A stretch of 64,000 nucleotides of DNA, from positions 62,001-126,000 of the forward strand of contig NZ_AVSQ01000002.1 of the NCBI RefSeq assembly GCF_000685395.1. The letters run 5' to 3'. The notes under the pieces are model-generated. The model worked only from the letters and a program-made list of their open reading frames with translations, was not told the DNA's origin and searched no databases. Origin of the DNA: Candidatus Nitrosotenuis chungbukensis (GTDB lineage Archaea; Thermoproteota; Nitrososphaeria; Nitrososphaerales; Nitrosopumilaceae). Made by a program: the position numbers and the translations under genes. How positions within the stretch are numbered: position 1 is the first letter of the stretch; every line of letters starts with the position of its first letter. Of this stretch, positions 60,213-64,000 are shown piece by piece.

Positions 60213-61277
60213 CTACAAATTATGCAGGTATGAAGAGAGGGTAAGCATGATAGGCAACATTACAATTATGTTGTATGGGAATGTTATGCCAAGTGCAGAC
60301 GTAATGTACAAGCTTGGCTTTGCCTGAGGGATAGCTGTTCTAAGAACTGCAGGAGCTGCAATAAACGAGGCACTGGCAAGCAGCAATCCGAACATAACAG
60401 AACCACCTACGCTTAATCCAAGAAAAGTAGACACGGCAACGCCAATGACTCCGTTTATTGTTGGAATAATAATTGAGAATCCCACCAGAAACGGGCCAAC
60501 GTTTCTGATATCATCTAGTCTTTTTCCAGCGATTATTCCCATCTCTATTAGAAATATCACTATGGCCCCGGCAAAAAGATCCTCAAAGACTAGTTTTATT
60601 GGTTGAAATCCCTCCTTCCCAATGGCGTAACCAATCATTATGCTACCAAGTAAAATCACAATTGCTTTTCCGGTGATAGATTCGCGTAAAACATGATAGA
60701 ATGATCTGTTTTGTTTTATGCTAGCTTCAAGCTCGGCATACGCGGTAGGATCATTTTGATCGTCTTTGGAGTATTTTTGTAATGTTTGCTTTTTCTTTTG
60801 CACCATCTTTGATACTGCCATATTGGTAAGAAATATTGCCAAAACAAAGCTTACCGGCTCCAATACTGCCAATATGGCAGCAAGAAATCCTTCTGATGTC
60901 ACTCCCTGATTTTTTAAAAACGATAGTCCTACTGAGAAGGTTACCGCCCCTACTGCCCCATATGTGGACGCCAGTGCATAAGAGTCAAAAATGTTGAATT
61001 TGCCAAGCTTACGCAATATTTGATAGTGATTCAGAGTCATGATTAGAGACAGGGCTATTGCCACAAACATTGGGATGAGCATGCTTTCAAATCCAGTTGT
61101 TCTCATCTCTATTCCGCCGTGAAGCCCTATGGCAGCTAGCAGGTATATTGGCAGAAATTCAGATATTGCTTCTGGAATTTTTAGATCAGACTTGATTCTT
61201 GCAGCCACAATTCCAAGAATAAAGAACAGTACGACTGGCGTTAGAAGATTAGATTGGATTAGCTCAATTATACCCAT
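60213..61277 (-). CDS. sbtA: SbtA-type sodium-dependent bicarbonate transporter
   Basis: 354 residues with about ten membrane helices in two halves. Family landmarks: LLAAIGLHGGIEM, ASTYGAVGAVTF, LAVLEPVSF, IEMGIIAGKRL, ASASFIAAPAVLRTAIPQAKPSLY and GITFPYN. These match the DUF897/SbtA family. It imports bicarbonate with sodium in cyanobacteria. A hydrophilic loop of about 45 residues (DDQNDPTAYAELEAS) joins the halves. With the PII-like gene downstream it forms an sbtAB pair. The substrate is inferred from family and context. Confidence 0.88.
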   Translation of the reverse strand: MGIIELIQSNLLTPVVLFFILGIVAARIKSDLKIPEAISEFLPIYLLAAIGLHGGIEMRTTGFESMLIPMFVAIALSLIMTLNHYQILRKLGKFNIFDSYALASTYGAVGAVTFSVGLSFLKNQGVTSEGFLAAILAVLEPVSFVLAIFLTNMAVSKMVQKKKQTLQKYSKDDQNDPTAYAELEASIKQNRSFYHVLRESITGKAIVILLGSIMIGYAIGKEGFQPIKLVFEDLFAGAIVIFLIEMGIIAGKRLDDIRNVGPFLVGFSIIIPTINGVIGVAVSTFLGLSVGGSVMFGLLLASASFIAAPAVLRTAIPQAKPSLYITSALGITFPYNIIVMLPIMLTLSSYLHNL

Positions 61278-61413
61278 TTTTGATCAGCCCAAAATTAACA
61301 ACGAATAACTAATGCAGTAATTGCAGACATCGCATTTGTAATAGACAGATTATTTTTTGTTTGCATAGGTACAATGTTTTTGAGTTTTCGTTATTGATAT
61401 AAAGATAAGCGTT

Positions 61414-62076
61414 TCAATTTTTTGCAAGTTTCTTGTACAATACACCAACGATTCCGGCACTCACGAATGGGGCGGTCCAATACAGCCACAAATCGCCCAA
61501 CGACCAAGAAAGCAAGGCCGGAGCTAAGGAACGTGCAGGATTCATCGATGCACCAGAGATAAAAGACAAAAAGAAAATGTCAAGGCCAACCATGCCCCCA
61601 ATCGCAAGACCTGATACACCATACAATCCCTTCGTGTGAATCACAATCAAGATGACTGACAGTAGAAGAGCGGTAGCAAAAATCTCAACGCCAAAAATTA
61701 CTGGCAGTGCATAGGAGTAGTTAGGAGTATTTGCGCCAAGATTTGCGTCTGTGCCAATCAAAAATTTTACAAACAAGCTTGCCAAGAACGCTCCAATGAT
61801 TTCAGCTGAAAGATAAATGAATAGTTGATTTTTAGGCATGTGTCTTGTGATTAGAAATGTGATTGTTGTTGCAGGATTAAAGTGAGCCATCGAGACTTTT
61901 CCAACTGCATATACCATCAAAGAAACCGCAACAAACGGCGCAAAAGCCTCAAACCAAAGTCCGATTTTCCCCCCATATTGCGCATTGATTACGACAGAGC
62001 CAGTTGCAAGTACAACTACTACAAAAGTTCCAGCAAGTTCGGCAAAAAATCTCTTCTGATTTGAAGAAAGTTTCAT
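61414..62076 (-). CDS. aquaporin-family channel of the arsenic operon (AqpS-like)
   Basis: 220 residues with six membrane helices and two half-helices with HFNPATT and SMNPARS. It belongs to the MIP family. In operons with ArsC such a channel (AqpS) lets arsenite leave the cell down its gradient. The ATG at 62076 overlaps the arsC stop by 4 bases (ATGA), which strongly supports co-expression. No ArsB or Acr3 pump gene is seen in this window. Confidence 0.9.
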   Translation of the reverse strand: MKLSSNQKRFFAELAGTFVVVVLATGSVVINAQYGGKIGLWFEAFAPFVAVSLMVYAVGKVSMAHFNPATTITFLITRHMPKNQLFIYLSAEIIGAFLASLFVKFLIGTDANLGANTPNYSYALPVIFGVEIFATALLLSVILIVIHTKGLYGVSGLAIGGMVGLDIFFLSFISGASMNPARSLAPALLSWSLGDLWLYWTAPFVSAGIVGVLYKKLAKN

Positions 62077-62471
62077 TCCAGTGCTTTGCAAAGATCAATC
62101 ACCTTTTTTTCGATTAAATCGCGAATTTTTCGCACCTCGTCAAGTGGCTTTCCCTTTGGATCTGGAATCCCCCAGTCCAAGACATTTTGAACAAATATCG
62201 CTGGACATGATTCTTTGTCCATGCAGCCCATGTTCACTATTCTAGCTGACTGCTTAATCATAGAATCAGAGATCACCTTTGACTGATGATTAGAAATGTC
62301 AATTCCGATTTCGCTCATTACCGCGATGGCAAGCGGGTTTACCGTGTCAACGGGCCTTGTTCCCGCACTTTGCGGCTCGTATCCAACAGGCGCGTATTTC
62401 CGGAAAAATCCTTCTGCCATCTGGCTCCTACCAGCATTTTCTACGCATACAAAGAGGACTTTTTTCTGCAT
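62073..62471 (-). CDS. arsC: arsenate reductase, low-molecular-weight phosphatase type
   Basis: 132 residues. The P-loop is FVCVENAGRSQMAEGFF (Cys9-x5-Arg15), and the thioredoxin-coupled Cys pair is in GCMDKESCP. This is the thioredoxin-linked ArsC class, which reduces arsenate to arsenite. Two thioredoxins are encoded in this window. It lies 13 bases after arsM and overlaps the channel gene by 4 bases. Confidence 0.94.
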   Translation of the reverse strand: MQKKVLFVCVENAGRSQMAEGFFRKYAPVGYEPQSAGTRPVDTVNPLAIAVMSEIGIDISNHQSKVISDSMIKQSARIVNMGCMDKESCPAIFVQNVLDWGIPDPKGKPLDEVRKIRDLIEKKVIDLCKALE

Positions 62472-62484
62472 TTTGCTCGTGAAG

Positions 62485-63237
62485 TTACTCTTTTATTGCT
62501 TTGATAACAAGGCTTGTAATTTTTCTGGCGTTATCCTCCATGTAGATCCGCTCATCTAATACGCTGATGTTTTTGAATCCTGCCTTGTTTATTGCGTCAA
62601 GATAATTTTCTTTTGTTAGTGCGCCGTCAATGCAGGCGCACCACTGCTCAGAACTAGTCTCGTGCATTTGCAATTCTTTGTTTGTAATGAGATCAGAGAT
62701 CACCATCCTGCCTCCCTTTTTCAAAATTCTGTAAATTTCCTTAAACGCCTTGGTTTTGTCTATTGTCAGATTAATCACACAGTTGCTGATTACAGTATCT
62801 ATAGAATAGTCAGGCAGTGGAATATTATCCTCCACGTCGCCTTTTTTAAATTCGACATTGGTGTATTTTCCATCCGTTGCATTTTTTCTTGCCTTTTCTA
62901 GCATTTCGTCAGTCATGTCAATGCCGATTACTCTTCCTGACTTTCCAACCGCGTTCGCTGCCAAAAACGCATCAATGCCTGCGCCGGAACCAATATCGAC
63001 TACCACTTCGCCCTCCTTGAGGTCGGCCAGTTTTATCGGCGCGCCGCACCCAACTCCAAGAATGGAAGACTTGGGAATTGATTCCAGATCTTTTGCATCA
63101 TATCCAATCAAGCCGGCAGCTTCGATCGGTGAGGCGTCTGTGCCGCACTCGCCAGGCATGCAGCAGCAACTGGAATTTCCGGATAGCGCTATCTTGCCAT
63201 ATCTTTGCTTTATTTCCTTTTTAATTTCTACAGTCAT
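62485..63237 (-). CDS. arsM: arsenite S-adenosylmethionine methyltransferase
   Basis: 250 residues from the ATG at 63237. The SAM site is VVVDIGSGAGIDAF. The three arsenite-binding Cys fit: Cys64 (VGCGAP), Cys153 (SNCVINL) and Cys202 (CACIDGAL). An extra Cys cluster lies near residues 24-31 (SSCCCMPGEC). It methylates arsenite to volatile or less bound forms. It is the first gene of arsM-arsC-aquaporin and has a 9-3-9 palindrome just upstream. Confidence 0.93.
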   Translation of the reverse strand: MTVEIKKEIKQRYGKIALSGNSSCCCMPGECGTDASPIEAAGLIGYDAKDLESIPKSSILGVGCGAPIKLADLKEGEVVVDIGSGAGIDAFLAANAVGKSGRVIGIDMTDEMLEKARKNATDGKYTNVEFKKGDVEDNIPLPDYSIDTVISNCVINLTIDKTKAFKEIYRILKKGGRMVISDLITNKELQMHETSSEQWCACIDGALTKENYLDAINKAGFKNISVLDERIYMEDNARKITSLVIKAIKE

Positions 63238-63240
63238 GCT

Positions 63241-63261
63241 ATGGTTTACTAGGTAAACCAT
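63241..63261. promoter_or_regulatory. 21-bp palindrome (9-3-9), probable ars operator
   Basis: ATGGTTTAC-TAG-GTAAACCAT has perfect 9-bp arms. It begins 3 bases upstream of the arsM start, covering the initiation region, and meets a TATA-like CTTAAAT (63260-63266, minus). It lies 39 bases before the divergent HxlR gene. A repressor bound here would block arsM and could affect its own gene. Confidence 0.7.
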
Positions 63262-63300
63262 TTAAGTTGTCAAGTACAAATTATTGCAGTTAGTGTAAAA

Positions 63301-63681
63301 TTGGAAACTAAAAGAAAACCAATACCAATCGTACAGGATGCCTGCGGTTTTGAGGGTTATGACGCCTCGTCGCTGATGAGCGAGACTGCCAAGCTTAGGA
63401 AAATCATAACAAAACGGGGCACGTTAGAGATCCTAATTCCACTTTGTTGCACTGTGGAGCCGGTAAGATACAAGCAGTTCAGGCAAGCCTTGAAAGGCAT
63501 TAGCAGCAGAACACTATCCACCAGATTAAAAGAGCTTGAGAAAAGCGGAATCTTGGAAAGACAGTCGTTTAATGAGATTCCTCCGCGAGTCGAATACAGG
63601 CTAACTAACAAGGGGCAAGAACTCGTTGAATCCATGATCAATCTTTTACAATGGATGAAGAAATGGTCAAAATCAAAGTAG
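63301..63681 (+). CDS. HxlR-family transcriptional regulator, probable arsenic repressor
   Basis: 126 residues. The HxlR winged helix is RYKQFRQALKGISSRTLSTRLKELEKSGILER and the wing PRVEYRLTNKGQEL. Cys15 and the pair Cys49-Cys50 (PLCCTVEP) could bind trivalent arsenic between subunits or helices; this is inference. The start is TTG. Its position divergent from arsM with a shared palindrome argues that it controls the ars genes in place of an ArsR protein. Confidence 0.85.
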   Translation: METKRKPIPIVQDACGFEGYDASSLMSETAKLRKIITKRGTLEILIPLCCTVEPVRYKQFRQALKGISSRTLSTRLKELEKSGILERQSFNEIPPRVEYRLTNKGQELVESMINLLQWMKKWSKSK

Positions 63682-63730
63682 GATTAACTTTACATGAGTT
63701 CTTGAAGTGATTTTGAGTTGTTATTTTATG

Positions 63731-64000
63731 TCATTCTGATTTCAAATGCTTTGAGGCCTTTTTTGCCTTCTGGAATACTTTGAATCCAGACTTTGATGCC
63801 TTTAGCGTCTTGACTAAGCTCACAGATATCTTTGCAAATTTGAACGCGGTAAGAAACGGGATTAATGCAAGCATTGCAATGTCGTGCCAGTGCTTTTTCA
63901 AAAACAATTTGTAATTATTGATTTCCCTGTACTTGAAATAAAGATCAACGATCAGCAGGGCAAATATTGCCCAGAGTAGAATGTCAAAATAAATTTCGTA
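63731..64000 (-). CDS. membrane protein, C-terminal part (cut by window edge), voltage-sensor-like outline
   Basis: 90 codons run open from the window edge to a TGA at 63731. The visible part has a hydrophobic helix (DILLWAIFALLIVDL), FKYREINNYKLFLKKHW, a second helix (HDIAMLALIPFLTAF), and a very basic tail (LVKTLKASKSGFKVFQKAKKASKH). The layout faintly resembles the S2-S3-S4 part of a voltage-sensor domain, but the N-terminus is missing. No function is claimed. Confidence 0.6.
   Translation of the reverse strand, partial: YEIYFDILLWAIFALLIVDLYFKYREINNYKLFLKKHWHDIAMLALIPFLTAFKFAKISVSLVKTLKASKSGFKVFQKAKKASKHLKSE

Noticed and set aside
1-64000. CRISPR arrays, insertion sequences, prophage, rRNA genes
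   Set aside because: No regular direct repeats with spacers, no transposase or integrase, and no rRNA signatures were seen on either strand.

Overview
The window looks like the chromosome of an ammonia-oxidising archaeon (Nitrososphaerota/Thaumarchaeota, most likely the Nitrosopumilales). The main evidence is two parts of the thaumarchaeal 3-hydroxypropionate/4-hydroxybutyrate (3HP/4HB) carbon cycle, a full archaeal information-processing set (RFC large and small subunits, MCM, GINS, Hel308, Alba, aIF5B, aIF6, L7Ae-S28e-L24e, L37e, LSm, archease), a zinc seven-iron ferredoxin, and many TTG/GTG starts 20-30 bp after TATA boxes. GC is about 40% by eye (not calculated). No rRNA, CRISPR, insertion sequence or prophage was seen. 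Seven tRNA genes are present: Asp-GTC, Lys-TTT, Ala-GGC, Pro-CGG, Ser-TGA, Leu-TAG and Ala-CGC. The species is not identified.

Layout. 1-507: start of the complex I operon (nuoA, nuoB cut by the window edge). 625-7309: peroxiredoxin, the acetyl/propionyl-CoA carboxylase genes (carboxyltransferase, biotin carboxylase, biotin carrier), an orphan histidine kinase and an MDR reductase. 7332-9935: rfcL between an unknown protein and a Cys-rich protein. 10012-13027: IMPase/FBPase-like gene, two tRNAs, argH, SufT/MIP18-type gene. 13029-16288: sdhA-C-D-B. 16393-21484: PadR regulator with palindromic operator, exported protein, isocitrate-lyase-family enzyme, Alba, HEAT protein, FNR-like flavoprotein, nucleotidyltransferase. 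21511-25356: aminotransferase, sugar dehydrogenase, hexapeptide acyltransferase and GlcNAc-1-P transferase, probably for surface glycans. 25357-31143: hel308-mcm-gins operon and rfcS. 31323-39925: ferredoxin, aIF6, HisRS, archease, thioredoxin, aIF5B-ndk-L24e-S28e-L7Ae, GlmM-type mutase. 40192-46503: PurU, ArfB-like amidohydrolase, LSm, L37e, coiled-coil protein, RpiA, dihydroorotase-like protein, S-adenosylhomocysteinase.

46644-47508 is the only long stretch almost without genes. It holds a 36-codon zinc-ribbon gene and a strongly foldable segment (47194-47296) that may be an unassigned structured RNA. Then come a three-gene operon linked by 4-nt overlaps (47509-48295), a copper module (CopA ATPase and a divergent HTH-TRASH regulator sharing a palindrome), a group of C-terminal zinc-ribbon proteins, a PEF-CTERM surface protein, a signal peptidase, malic enzyme and 4-hydroxybutyryl-CoA dehydratase.

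The right end holds the two most interesting systems. One is an SbtA-type bicarbonate transporter followed by a small PII-like protein, in the same window as the bicarbonate-consuming carboxylase and 4-hydroxybutyryl-CoA dehydratase; this suggests regulated inorganic-carbon uptake feeding the 3HP/4HB cycle. The other is an arsenic operon (aquaporin, ArsC, ArsM) with a divergent HxlR-type regulator and a 9-3-9 palindrome in the shared promoter.
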